Shown here piece after piece: positions 17,264-25,890 of a DNA stretch of 64,000 bases. The notes beneath the pieces are model-generated. The model had not been told where the DNA came from, made no database searches, and saw only the letters and a program-made list of their open reading frames with translations. Every line of letters begins with the position of its first letter. The stretch's first letter is position 1. Origin of the DNA: Oscillospiraceae bacterium (GTDB lineage: Bacteria; Bacillota; Clostridia; Oscillospirales; Oscillospiraceae); the NCBI GenBank assembly GCA_017540645.1, contig JAFYAQ010000017.1:1-64000 (forward strand), given 5' to 3'. Position numbers and translations under genes: made by a program.

Positions 17264-17301
17264 AAAATCGCTGTCCATGCAAGCGCACGGACAGCGATTT
17301 T
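17264..17301. repeat. Hairpin repeat B (terminator-like, 13 bases after ferredoxin)
   Basis: Same 12-bp stem and nearly the same loop as 17032-17069, 232 bases away in direct orientation. It is the first structure downstream of the ferredoxin gene and likely its terminator. Confidence 0.85.
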
Positions 17302-17313
17302 GCTTTTGGCTTC

Positions 17314-17481
17314 TTACTGCTCCTCGATGGCTCCGGTGGGGCAGGCGGCAACGCAGGTGCCGCACTGCAGGCACATGTCCTGGTTGATCTCGTAGTGCTC
17401 TTCGCCCTCGGAAATGGCCTCGACGGGGCACTCGCCGGCGCAGGTGCCGCAGGAAACGCAAGCATCGGTGATAACAAACAT
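17314..17481 (-). CDS. 2[4Fe-4S] ferredoxin
   Basis: A 55-aa clostridial ferredoxin, a low-potential electron carrier in the cytoplasm. It has two CxxCxxCxxxCP motifs: CVSCGTCAGECP and CLQCGTCVAACP, which bind two [4Fe-4S] clusters. GGAGG lies eight bases before the ATG. It is a single-gene unit with terminators downstream. Confidence 0.96.
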   Translation of the reverse strand: MFVITDACVSCGTCAGECPVEAISEGEEHYEINQDMCLQCGTCVAACPTGAIEEQ

Positions 17482-17620
17482 GGGTATGACCTCCTCATTT
17501 TTAAGGGTTTCCTGTATTGTACCATAGAATCAGCAAAATGCAACAGGGAATCCGGGGAAAAAGCCAATTTCTCTGTGCCGGGGCCCTCCGAGTTCGACGC
17601 TTGAGGCGGAGGGGAGCGGG

Positions 17621-17626
17621 TATAAT
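17621..17626 (+). promoter_or_regulatory. Possible clpC promoter -10 box
   Basis: TATAAT lies 30 bases before the clpC start. No good -35 at 16-18 bases is visible (TTGAGG is 14 bases away), and I see no CtsR heptad repeat nearby, so regulation may differ from that of Bacillus clpC. Confidence 0.4.
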
Positions 17627-17655
17627 GATAGGAAAACAGCAGGGAGCAAGGAAAA

Positions 17656-20082
17656 ATGAACGAACGATTCACCGAGCGGGCCAAAAAGGCCATTGAAAAC
17701 GCGCAGTCGGCGGCGGCGGAGCTTGGCCACAGTTATGTGGGCACGGAGCATCTGCTGCTGGGCATCGCCAGGGAGACGGAGGGTCTGGGCAGCCGGGTGC
17801 TGCGGCAAAACGGCTTTGACCCTCCGGCGGTGGAAGCGCAGCTGTTGGCCGATCGGGGCCGGGGAGCGCCCGGACTCCCGGTCCAGGGCCTGACGCCCCG
17901 CTTCCGCCGGGTGCTGGAGAACGCCGCCGCCGACGCACAGCGCCTTGGCCACAGCTTTGTGGGCACAGAGCACCTGCTGATGGGAATCCTCCGGGAGACG
18001 GAGTGCAGCGCCGCCCGGATGCTGGAGGAGGCGGGCGGGGATCTGAACAAGCTCTATACCCAGGTCCTGGACTGCTTTGCCGCCCCCGGGCGGCATCCAC
18101 CGGTTCCCGGGTCCCGTCCCGCCCGCAGAGGCGACACCAAGACCCTGGACCAGTTCAGCCGGGACATGACAGAGCTGGCCCGCCGGGGGGAGCTGGACCC
18201 GGTGATCGGTCGGGAGAGGGAACTGGAGCGGGTGATGGAGATTCTCTCCCGCCGGACGAAAAACAATCCCCTGCTGCTGGGAGAGCCCGGAGTGGGCAAG
18301 ACCGCCGTGGCGGAGGCCCTGGCGGAGCGCATCGCCGCGGGGACGGCGGGCGGGGAGCTGGGAGGCATGCGCCTTGTGTCCCTGGACCTGACCGCCATGC
18401 TGGCGGGGACCAAGTACCGGGGAGATTTTGAGGACCGGATGAAAAACGTCCTCCGGGAAGTGGTGAAGGCCGGGGACGTACTGCTGTTCATCGATGAGCT
18501 GCACACCATCGTGGGAGCCGGAGCCGCAGAGGGTGCCATCGACGCGGCCAACATCCTCAAGCCGGCCCTCTCCCGGGGGGAGATCCAGATCATCGGCGCC
18601 ACCACCCTGGAGGAATACCGGCGGCACATCGAAAAGGACGCGGCTCTGGAGCGGCGCTTCCAGAGCGTGACGGTCAGCGAGCCCAGCGCCGGAGAGTGCG
18701 TGCAGATCCTGGAGGGCCTGCGGGAGCGTTACGAGCGCCACCACCGGCTGACGATCCGTCCGGAGGCTATACGGGCGGCGGTGGAGCTGTCCGGCCGCTA
18801 TCTCCCGGACCGCTTCTGGCCGGACAAGGCCATCGACCTGATGGACGAGGCCTGCTCTCTGGTGCGGCTCCGGGGCCGGAAGACCCCGGAAGGGATGCTC
18901 TCCCTGGAGGGGGAGCTGCAGAGCCTGCGCACGGAAAAGGCCCAGGCCCTCCAGTGCGAAAACTACGAGGAGGCCGCCCGGCTCCGGGACCGGGAGGGCA
19001 GCACTCGCACGGCCCTGGCCGATGCTAGACGGGAGTGGGAGAGCCGGGGAGCGGGGATCGGCGTGGGGGCGGAGGATGTGGCGGCGGTGCTGAGCGCCTG
19101 GACCGGCATCCCCGCCCAGCGCCTGACGGAGAGCCAGCGCTCCCGGCTGCTGGGCCTGGAGCAGGTCCTGCGCCGCCGGGTGATCGGCCAGGAGGAGGCG
19201 GTGGCCGCCGTGGCCCGGGCCATCCGCCGCAGCCGCGCCGGCATCCGGGACCCCCGGCGGCCGGTGGGCAGCTTTCTTTTTCTGGGCCCCACCGGTGTGG
19301 GCAAAACGGAGCTTTGCAAGGCCCTGGCCCTGGCTCTGTTCGGCCGGGAAGACGCCATGATCTGCCTGGACATGTCCGAGTATATGGAGAAGCACAGCGT
19401 CTCCCGCTTTCTGGGCTCGCCCCCTGGTTATGTGGGCTACGAGGAGGGAGGGCAGCTCACCGAGAAGGTCCGCCGCCGTCCCTACAGCGTGGTGCTGCTG
19501 GACGAGATCGAAAAGGCCCACGAGGATATATACAATCTGCTGCTCCAGCTTTTGGACGAGGGGCGGCTGACCGACGGCAGGGGCCGGACCGTCAGCTTTC
19601 GCAGTACCGTGGTGGTCATGACCTCCAACGTGGGCGCCCGCGCGCTCACCCGGCGCCGGGCCGCCCTGGGCTTTGCCAACCCGGAAGGGGAGACCGGGGA
19701 CCGGGAGCGGGTGCGCGCCCAGGTGATGGAGGAGGTGAAAAGGCTTTTCCGGCCGGAGCTTGTCCATCGGATCGACGAGATCATCGTTTTTGACCCCCTG
19801 GGCCCGGCGGAGCTTCGCGCGGTGGCCGAGAAAATGCTTGCGGAGCTGGGCGCGCGGATGGAGGACCTGGGCATCGGCCTGCGCTATGGAGCCGAGACCC
19901 TGGCCCTCCTGGCGGAGACCTCCGGAGATCCGGACTCCGGCGGCGCCCGCCCCCTGGCCCGGGCCATCCGGGAGAAAGTGGAGGACCGTCTGGCAGAGGC
20001 CCTGCTGGCCGGGAAGCTCCGCCGGGGCGACACCGCCTGTCTGAGCGTGGAAAACGGCGTGTTGGAGCTGCGAAAGGAGTAA
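17656..20082 (+). CDS. clpC: ATP-dependent Clp protease ATPase subunit ClpC
   Basis: ClpC unfolds substrates and feeds them to ClpP. The 808-aa product has the N-terminal double Clp-N repeat (residues 3-140), Walker A GEPGVGKT near residue 209 with Walker B LLFIDE, a UVR/middle-domain stretch around residue 430 (ENYEEAARLRDREG), and the second ATPase with GPTGVGKT near residue 545 and VVLLDE. The ClpP-binding region is not obvious by eye. It stands alone: ctsR, mcsA and mcsB, its usual partners in Bacillus, are not next to it. Confidence 0.93.
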   Translation: MNERFTERAKKAIENAQSAAAELGHSYVGTEHLLLGIARETEGLGSRVLRQNGFDPPAVEAQLLADRGRGAPGLPVQGLTPRFRRVLENAAADAQRLGHSFVGTEHLLMGILRETECSAARMLEEAGGDLNKLYTQVLDCFAAPGRHPPVPGSRPARRGDTKTLDQFSRDMTELARRGELDPVIGRERELERVMEILSRRTKNNPLLLGEPGVGKTAVAEALAERIAAGTAGGELGGMRLVSLDLTAMLAGTKYRGDFEDRMKNVLREVVKAGDVLLFIDELHTIVGAGAAEGAIDAANILKPALSRGEIQIIGATTLEEYRRHIEKDAALERRFQSVTVSEPSAGECVQILEGLRERYERHHRLTIRPEAIRAAVELSGRYLPDRFWPDKAIDLMDEACSLVRLRGRKTPEGMLSLEGELQSLRTEKAQALQCENYEEAARLRDREGSTRTALADARREWESRGAGIGVGAEDVAAVLSAWTGIPAQRLTESQRSRLLGLEQVLRRRVIGQEEAVAAVARAIRRSRAGIRDPRRPVGSFLFLGPTGVGKTELCKALALALFGREDAMICLDMSEYMEKHSVSRFLGSPPGYVGYEEGGQLTEKVRRRPYSVVLLDEIEKAHEDIYNLLLQLLDEGRLTDGRGRTVSFRSTVVVMTSNVGARALTRRRAALGFANPEGETGDRERVRAQVMEEVKRLFRPELVHRIDEIIVFDPLGPAELRAVAEKMLAELGARMEDLGIGLRYGAETLALLAETSGDPDSGGARPLARAIREKVEDRLAEALLAGKLRRGDTACLSVENGVLELRKE

Positions 20083-20205
20083 GGGATGCGTCCCTCCGGG
20101 GACGGCGCGGAAGTGTCGGCTCCCTGAGAATACGAGCGCCTCACCGGCGGTCTTGTCCCCCGCACTCCGCGCGCAGTAGGGGACCGGACAGCAACTTTTG
20201 CACAC

Positions 20206-20234
20206 TTGCTATTTTCCCTGACACATGATATGGT
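20206..20234 (+). promoter_or_regulatory. Promoter of nrdG
   Basis: TTGCTA, a 17-base spacer, TATGGT, about 28 bases ahead of the nrdG ATG. The 120 bases between clpC and here are GC-rich with a small hairpin just after the clpC stop. Confidence 0.65.
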
Positions 20235-20262
20235 AGTGGCGTATGCAAAGGAGGGACAATAT

Positions 20263-20961
20263 ATGGTGATCAGCGGTCTTATGAAGCTGACCCTGCTGGA
20301 CTATCCGGGTCATACGGCCTGCACGGTGTTCACGCCCGGCTGCAACTGGCGCTGCCCCTTCTGCCACAACGCGGCCCTGGTGCTGCGGCCCGGGGAGCAG
20401 CCCGCGCTGGATACGGAGGAATTCTTTGCCTTTCTGCGGAAGCGCCGGGGCCTTCTGGACGGGGTGGCCGTCACCGGCGGCGAGCCCACGCTCCACGCCG
20501 ACCTGCCCGATTTCCTCCGGCGGGTACGCGCCGAGGGCTTCCAGACAAAGCTGGACACCAACGGCACCAACCCCGCCATGCTGCGGCGGATCCTGGAGGA
20601 GGGCCTGGTCGATTACGTGGCCATGGACATCAAGGCCGGACGGGACAATTATCCCGCCGTCACCGGCACCCTCCGGCCCGGTCTGGACGCGGTGGAGGAG
20701 AGCGCCGCGATGCTGATGGCGGGGGACACGCCCTTTGAATTTCGCACCACCGTGGTCAGGGAGCTGCACACGGCGGAGGACTTTGAGGATATCGCCCGCT
20801 GGCTTGCCGGCAGCGAGCCCTATTTTCTCCAGGGCTTCAAGGATTCCGGGGATAATATCTCCGGGGGCTATTCCGCGTATTCCCGTCAGGAAATGGAGGC
20901 TTTTCGCACGATCCAGCTGCCTTTTATCCCTTTGACGGAGATCCGGGGCATGGACCTGTGA
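20263..20961 (+). CDS. nrdG: Anaerobic ribonucleotide reductase activating protein (radical SAM)
   Basis: NrdG uses SAM and a [4Fe-4S] cluster to make the glycyl radical on NrdD. The cluster motif CNWRCPFCHN (CxxxCxxC) lies near residue 25 and VTGGEPTLH follows, as in radical SAM activases. The ATG was chosen because GGAGG is eight bases upstream; the product is 232 aa. It precedes nrdD, the opposite of the order seen in many bacteria, and nrdD has its own promoter. Confidence 0.93.
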   Translation: MVISGLMKLTLLDYPGHTACTVFTPGCNWRCPFCHNAALVLRPGEQPALDTEEFFAFLRKRRGLLDGVAVTGGEPTLHADLPDFLRRVRAEGFQTKLDTNGTNPAMLRRILEEGLVDYVAMDIKAGRDNYPAVTGTLRPGLDAVEESAAMLMAGDTPFEFRTTVVRELHTAEDFEDIARWLAGSEPYFLQGFKDSGDNISGGYSAYSRQEMEAFRTIQLPFIPLTEIRGMDL

Positions 20962-20970
20962 ACAGACAGA

Positions 20971-20986
20971 GCACAACATATTGCGG
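20971..20986 (+). promoter_or_regulatory. Possible NrdR box upstream of nrdD
   Basis: A 16-base site matches 12 positions of the NrdR consensus (ACACAATATATTGTGT-like). It sits about 36 bases upstream of the nrdD -35 box. A second box at the usual spacing is not clear, so this is tentative. Confidence 0.35.
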
Positions 20987-21021
20987 TAAAGCAACAAATT
21001 ATTAAAAACACATACAAGATA

Positions 21022-21050
21022 TTGACGCGCGGGATACATCGTGTTAATAT
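21022..21050 (+). promoter_or_regulatory. Promoter of nrdD
   Basis: TTGACG, 17-base spacer, TAATAT. It gives a leader of about 60 bases before the nrdD ATG. Confidence 0.75.
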
Positions 21051-21053
21051 ATG

Positions 21054-21081
21054 ACACAGCGCCGCGAGAGCGGCGCTGTGT
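21054..21081 (+). other. 5' leader hairpin of nrdD
   Basis: A perfect 12-bp stem (21054-21065 with 21070-21081) and a GAGA loop, starting within a few bases of the expected transcript start. It could protect the mRNA 5' end. No terminator T-run follows. Confidence 0.6.
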
Positions 21082-21119
21082 TGACAAAAGCAAAACCGAT
21101 ACCTCAGGGGGAAAGAAAA

Positions 21120-23531
21120 ATGTACAGAGTAGTGAAGCGTGACGGACGTGTGGTAGACTTTGAACTGCCCAAGATCGCCAATGCCATGAAGCGGGCGTTC
21201 GAAGCCACCGACACCAATTATAATGAGAGCGTGATCGATTTCCTGGCCGTGATGGTCACCGCCGATTTCCAGCGGAAGATCAAGGACGGTCTGATCGCCA
21301 TCGAGGACATCCAGGACAGCGTGGAGAGCGTCCTCTCCCGGGGCGGCTATGAGAACGTGGCCAAGGCCTACATCCTCTACCGCAAGCAGCATGAGAATCT
21401 GCGCAACGTCAGCGGCACCATTCTTGACTACAAAAAGACGGTAGACAACTATCTGAAGATCAACGACTGGCGCGTGAAGGAAAACAGCACCGTCACCTAT
21501 TCCGTAGGCGGCCTGATCCTCTCCAACTCCGGCGCCATCACCGCCAACTACTGGCTCTCCGAGGTTTACGACAAGGAGATCTCCGAGGCCCACCGGAACG
21601 CGGACATCCACCTGCACGATCTGAGCATGCTGACCGGCTACTGCGCTGGCTGGAGCCTGAAGCAGCTGATCCAGCAGGGACTGGGCATCCCCGGCAAGAT
21701 CAACTCCTCTCCGGCCAGCCACCTGTCCACCCTCTGCAACCAGATGGTCAACTTCCTGGGCATCATGCAGAACGAGTGGGCCGGAGCCCAGGCCTTCTCC
21801 AGCTTTGACACCTACCTGGCCCCCTTCGTCAAGGTGGACAACCTGAGCCAGAAGGAAGTCAAGCAGTGCGTCCAGTCCTTCATCTTCGGCGTGAACACCC
21901 CCTCCCGCTGGGGCACCCAGGCCCCCTTCTCCAACATCACGCTGGACTGGACCGTGCCCGCGGACCTGCGGGACCAGCCGGCCATCGTGGGCGGCAAGGA
22001 GATGGATTTCACCTACGGCGACTGCAAGCGGGAAATGGACATGGTGAACAAGGCCTTCATCGAGATCATGACCGAGGGCGACGCCAACGGCCGCGGCTTC
22101 CAGTACCCCATCCCCACCTACTCCATCACCAAGGACTTTGACTGGAGCGAGACGGAGAACAACCGCCTGCTCTTCGGTATGACCGCCAAGTACGGCACCC
22201 CCTATTTCTCCAACTACATCAACTCCGACATGGAGCCCAACGACGTGCGCAGCATGTGCTGCCGCCTGCGTCTGGACCTGCGGGAGCTGCGCAAAAAGTC
22301 CGGCGGCTTCTTCGGCTCCGGCGAGAGCACCGGCAGCGTGGGCGTTGTCACCATCAACATGCCCCGGATCGCCTACCTGGCCAAGGATGAGCAGGACTTC
22401 TACCAGCGGCTGGACCACCTGATGGACGTGGCCGCCCGCTCCCTGAAGACCAAGCGGAAAGTGATCACCCAGCTGATGGAGGCGGGTCTCTACCCCTACA
22501 CCAAGTACTATCTGGGCACCTTTGAAAACCATTTCTCCACCATCGGCCTGGTGGGCATGAACGAGGCCTGCCTGAACGCCAAGTGGATCGGCAAGGACCT
22601 GACCGAGCCCGAGGCCCAGGAGTTCACCAAGGACGTGCTCAACCACATGCGCGAGCGCCTGAAGGACTACCAGGAGCAGTACGGTGACCTTTACAACCTG
22701 GAGGCCACCCCCGCAGAGAGCACCTGCTTTCGCCTGGCCAAGCACGATGTGGAGCGCTATCCCGACATCATCACCGCCAACCGGAACGGCACTCCCTACT
22801 ACACCAACAGCTCCCACCTGCCCGTGGGCTACACCGAGGATATCTTCACCGCTCTGGACATCCAGGACGATCTCCAGACCCTCTACACCTCCGGCACCGT
22901 GTTCCACGCCTTCCTGGGCGAGAAGCTGCCTGACTGGCGGGCCGCGGCGGATCTGGTGCGGAAGATCGCCGAGAACTACAAGCTGCCCTATTACACCATG
23001 AGCCCCACCTATTCCGTGTGCCAGGAACACGGCTATCTGAGCGGCGAGCAGGGAGTGTGCCCCATCTGCGGCGCCAAGACCGAGGTATGGAGCCGGATCA
23101 CCGGCTACTACCGCCCGGTGCAGAACTGGAACGACGGCAAGGTGCAGGAGTACAAGGACCGTAAGGAGTACGATCTGGGCCTCTCCCACTTCCACGGCAG
23201 CCATGTGGCGGTGACGGAGGACACCTGCGCCTGCGACGATACCGTGGGCGGCGTGCAGCCCGAGGACCTGGGCAGCGTGCGCGGCCAGCGGAAGGCCACC
23301 CTCTTCACCCGCACCACCTGCCCCAACTGCCGGGTGGCGGAAAAGATCCTGGACAAGGCGGGCTTCGACTACGAGAATCTGACCGCCGAGGAGTACCCGG
23401 AGCTCTGCCGCCAGTACGGCATCAAGGGCGCCCCCACCATGATCATCACGGACGGGGAGCACTTTGAAAAGTACTACGGCGTGGCCGAAATCAAAAAGCT
23501 GGTGCAGGATGCCGGCCAGAAGGTGAGCTGA
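21120..23531 (+). CDS. nrdD: Anaerobic ribonucleoside-triphosphate reductase with fused glutaredoxin-like domain
   Basis: Class III ribonucleotide reductase, which makes dNTPs in the absence of oxygen. The 803-aa product has an N-terminal ATP-cone (residues 1-90) and the glycyl-radical barrel with SSFDTYLAPFVK. A C-terminal zinc site has paired CxxH/C and CPIC motifs near residue 640, and the glycyl-radical loop RITGYYRPVQNWN lies near residue 660. The last 80 residues form a glutaredoxin-like domain with a CPNC active site near residue 734, probably the electron donor. It follows nrdG. Confidence 0.93.
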   Translation: MYRVVKRDGRVVDFELPKIANAMKRAFEATDTNYNESVIDFLAVMVTADFQRKIKDGLIAIEDIQDSVESVLSRGGYENVAKAYILYRKQHENLRNVSGTILDYKKTVDNYLKINDWRVKENSTVTYSVGGLILSNSGAITANYWLSEVYDKEISEAHRNADIHLHDLSMLTGYCAGWSLKQLIQQGLGIPGKINSSPASHLSTLCNQMVNFLGIMQNEWAGAQAFSSFDTYLAPFVKVDNLSQKEVKQCVQSFIFGVNTPSRWGTQAPFSNITLDWTVPADLRDQPAIVGGKEMDFTYGDCKREMDMVNKAFIEIMTEGDANGRGFQYPIPTYSITKDFDWSETENNRLLFGMTAKYGTPYFSNYINSDMEPNDVRSMCCRLRLDLRELRKKSGGFFGSGESTGSVGVVTINMPRIAYLAKDEQDFYQRLDHLMDVAARSLKTKRKVITQLMEAGLYPYTKYYLGTFENHFSTIGLVGMNEACLNAKWIGKDLTEPEAQEFTKDVLNHMRERLKDYQEQYGDLYNLEATPAESTCFRLAKHDVERYPDIITANRNGTPYYTNSSHLPVGYTEDIFTALDIQDDLQTLYTSGTVFHAFLGEKLPDWRAAADLVRKIAENYKLPYYTMSPTYSVCQEHGYLSGEQGVCPICGAKTEVWSRITGYYRPVQNWNDGKVQEYKDRKEYDLGLSHFHGSHVAVTEDTCACDDTVGGVQPEDLGSVRGQRKATLFTRTTCPNCRVAEKILDKAGFDYENLTAEEYPELCRQYGIKGAPTMIITDGEHFEKYYGVAEIKKLVQDAGQKVS

Positions 23532-23599
23532 CGTCGGCGATACCTCAAAGGGAAAAGAAACCCGGCCGTATGGCAATATGAGAGAAGAGAGGCGAAGAC

Positions 23600-24535
23600 A
23601 TGAAAGCAAAAAAACGCGTCTGTTCCCTGTTGATCATGGTGATCCTGACAATTTCCCTTCTCCCTATGACCGGCAAGGCGTACAGCAACGACTTCCAGAG
23701 ACAGCTGACCGAAGCTGCGGTGGATGTGTATTTCGCGAGAAAAGAAGCCACCCATGTGGCAGACAGCAGCAAGATCCTCACGTACGCGATCCCCTTCAAC
23801 GTGGAGAACGAGCAGTATTATTTCACCCCGGACATTACCCTGGCCTCCAATGAAAATGAATTTTTCCTGAACGACGGCAGCAACAACTACGATATGCACC
23901 GGAAGGGATACATCCACAACGGGCATATCTATACCAGCCGCCTCGTCAGCGAGAACGCATTGCAGACCGAGTGCCCGCACCTGAACGATTACGTCACCGT
24001 CGTCTACTCGATCGAAGGGGACGCCGAGCCCTTTGAGCGTATGTCCAGAGGCAGGGTGGGTGAGTGGTACATGCGCGATGGCGACGCCCACTTCCTCAGT
24101 CTGGATATGGACGAAAAGGTCTCGGAAGACAGGAACTCCTGGGGATTTGTTTTCCTGGACGACGGGAACTTCGCGGGCTGGTATTTCAACTCCGGCAACT
24201 CCCTGCATGACGGATTTGTCGGTCTCAGATGGTACGATCAGACGACCCACCACATCCTGAGGAACAATCCCACCCCCAGCCCTGAACCCGAGGCCGTTTC
24301 CACGCCGGCGCCGGAGGAAGAGTCGGAAACCTCTCCCGAGACTGCCGTCGACGGGGAACCTGCGAAAAACACCGAGACGGAGGCAGAAAACACCGAGACG
24401 GAGGCTGCTCCCACGGCCACGCCGGAAACTTCCGTGAAGAACGAAAACAAGGGCGGGAGAACGATGGGGATCAGCACCGTCATCCTGCTGATTCTCGGCA
24501 TTGCCGGTCTGCTGGTATTCTATAAAGCCCGGTAA
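23600..24535 (+). CDS. Membrane-anchored secreted protein of unknown function
   Basis: A 311-aa exported protein. Residues 1-26 form a signal peptide (LLIMVILTISLLPMTGKAYS). Residues 30-215 are a soluble domain rich in Tyr, Asp and Asn (for example EQYYFTPDITLASNENEFF). A Pro/Thr/Glu-rich linker follows (residues 225-285), then one C-terminal membrane helix (GISTVILLILGIAGLLVFYK) with a short basic end. This is the layout of a protein displayed outside the cell. I do not recognise the soluble domain. It is read with its own terminator ahead of trxB. Confidence 0.8.
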   Translation: MKAKKRVCSLLIMVILTISLLPMTGKAYSNDFQRQLTEAAVDVYFARKEATHVADSSKILTYAIPFNVENEQYYFTPDITLASNENEFFLNDGSNNYDMHRKGYIHNGHIYTSRLVSENALQTECPHLNDYVTVVYSIEGDAEPFERMSRGRVGEWYMRDGDAHFLSLDMDEKVSEDRNSWGFVFLDDGNFAGWYFNSGNSLHDGFVGLRWYDQTTHHILRNNPTPSPEPEAVSTPAPEEESETSPETAVDGEPAKNTETEAENTETEAAPTATPETSVKNENKGGRTMGISTVILLILGIAGLLVFYKAR

Positions 24536-24662
24536 AAAAGACCGGCGTCCCCAACCCGGAGAGTCCTCAAGCCCGATGATCCTGTTTATATCGCCGCGAG
24601 GGAGAACGAGATCATCCCGACAGTCGATCCGAAACACCCCGCGGGGACCCATATACAAAGCA

Positions 24663-24696
24663 GGAAAAGAGAGGGGTCGCAGCCCCTCTCTTTTCC
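24663..24696 (+). terminator. Terminator after the secreted-protein gene
   Basis: A 14-bp perfect stem (24663-24676 with 24683-24696) around a six-base loop; the 3' arm includes TTTT. It lies 25 bases before the trxB start, so trxB must use a promoter inside or after it, or readthrough. Confidence 0.8.
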
Positions 24697-24720
24697 TTCA
24701 GACAAAAAGGAGAGGACAGC

Positions 24721-25635
24721 ATGTATGATATCATCATCGTCGGGGCGGGTCCGGCGGGACTGACCGCCGCCCTCTACGCCCGGCGCAACGGGAAGAGAGT
24801 CCTTCTGCTGGAAAAAGAGGGCTTCGGCGGGCAGATCGCCCTGGCCCCTCTGGTGGAGAATTACCCCGGCATCCCCTCTATCCGGGGGGAGGCCCTGGCC
24901 GAACAGATGGCCGCCCAGGTCATGGACCTGGACACGGAGGTGGAGTTCGGCACCGCCGTATCCGTGGAGACCCGGGGCGACGTGAAGCTGGTTGCCACCG
25001 AGGAAGGGGAGGTTTACCAGGGCAGGGCCGTGATCCTGGCCCTGGGCGCCCGGCACCGGGCTCTGGGGCTCCCCGGGGAGGCGGAGCTGCTGGGCCGGGG
25101 ACTGAGCTGCTGCGCGGTGTGCGACGGGGCCTTTTACGCCGACCAGGACGTGGCCGTGGTAGGCGGCGGGGACAGCGCCCTGCAGGAGGCCCTGCTGCTG
25201 GCCGGGATCTGCCGCCGGGTGTATGTGATCCACCGGCGGGAGCAGTTCCGGGGGGACCGGACCAAGCAGCAGGCCCTCCGGGAAAAGGAGAACGTGGAGA
25301 TCCTCACACCCATGGAGGTGCAGGGCTTTGAAACCCGGGAGGGAGAGCTTTCGGCCCTGCAGCTCCGAGACCGGACGGACGGCCAGACCCGGCGATTGGA
25401 GGTCCGGGCCCTGTTCGTCTCCGTGGGCCGGGAGCCGGCGCTCTCCGGCTTTGCCAATGTGCTGCATCTGAGCCGGAGCGGCTACGCCCTGGCGGGGGAG
25501 AACGGAGAGAGCGGGGACGGCATTTTCGTGGCCGGGGACTGCCGGGAAAAAACCGTGCGGCAGCTGGCCACCGCCGTGGGAGACGGAGCCGCCGCCGCTT
25601 TGGCTGCCTGCCGATATCTGGAGAAGGCGACATAA
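24721..25635 (+). CDS. trxB: Thioredoxin reductase family FAD/NAD(P) oxidoreductase
   Basis: Reduces thioredoxin or a related redoxin with NAD(P)H. The 304-aa protein has the N-terminal FAD motif VGAGPAGLTAALYA, the redox pair in CAVCDGAFY near residue 135, the NAD(P) motif VVGGGDSALQEALLL and the FAD-binding tail GIFVAGDCREK. The second nucleotide motif reads HRREQFR, the NADPH-type basic pattern. The length is typical of low-Mr reductases. It could serve the glutaredoxin domain of NrdD, but no linkage beyond proximity is seen. Confidence 0.93.
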   Translation: MYDIIIVGAGPAGLTAALYARRNGKRVLLLEKEGFGGQIALAPLVENYPGIPSIRGEALAEQMAAQVMDLDTEVEFGTAVSVETRGDVKLVATEEGEVYQGRAVILALGARHRALGLPGEAELLGRGLSCCAVCDGAFYADQDVAVVGGGDSALQEALLLAGICRRVYVIHRREQFRGDRTKQQALREKENVEILTPMEVQGFETREGELSALQLRDRTDGQTRRLEVRALFVSVGREPALSGFANVLHLSRSGYALAGENGESGDGIFVAGDCREKTVRQLATAVGDGAAAALAACRYLEKAT

Positions 25636-25666
25636 TTTTCGTGAAATAATTTTGAATTATGGATTA

Positions 25667-25697
25667 TGGTCCGCGCCTGTCGGCGCGGACCATTTTT
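25667..25697 (+). terminator. Terminator of trxB
   Basis: An 11-bp stem (25667-25677 with 25682-25692), four-base loop, then TTTTT. Confidence 0.92.
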
Positions 25698-25890
25698 CTG
25701 CCATTTTCTCTATCTTGGGCAAAGTTTTGGCTGAAACCACCGTAAATTGTGGCAGCCTTGGAGAAAATTGGAAAAAAATAATGTAAAATGTTGCCAATTA
25801 GTAACGATTTATGGAAAATCGTGTGCTATGTTACAATTACATTATGTTAATTTCGTTAACTGATTATGGTAACGAAACGAGGGATGACGG
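25698..25890 (+). promoter_or_regulatory. AT-rich structured upstream region of the SLH-protein gene
   Basis: Contains a hairpin with GGCTG..CCAC / GTGG..CAGCC (about 25729-25757) nested in a longer weak pairing of 25701-25710 with 25761-25771. The candidate promoter TTATGG-17-TACAAT (25809-25837) has its -35 overlapped by an inverted repeat (25804-25810 with 25816-25822). A second 8-bp inverted repeat, 25851-25858 with 25870-25877, lies just before the ribosome binding site. The regulator is unknown. Confidence 0.5.

Noticed and set aside
17500-17655. CtsR operator upstream of clpC
   Set aside because: No heptad tandem repeat resembling the CtsR consensus could be found; only a -10-like TATAAT.
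20886-23609. A 907-codon minus-strand open frame
   Set aside because: Antisense to nrdD; composition is that of a shadow frame.
24536-24662. A small gene between the secreted-protein gene and trxB
   Set aside because: Short readable stretches exist (for example ENEIIPTVDPKHPAG) but there is no ribosome binding site and no start codon in a usable place; possibly a decayed fragment, not supportable.
25698-25800. A known riboswitch class upstream of the SLH gene
   Set aside because: Hairpins are present, but I could not match a conserved core of any named riboswitch.
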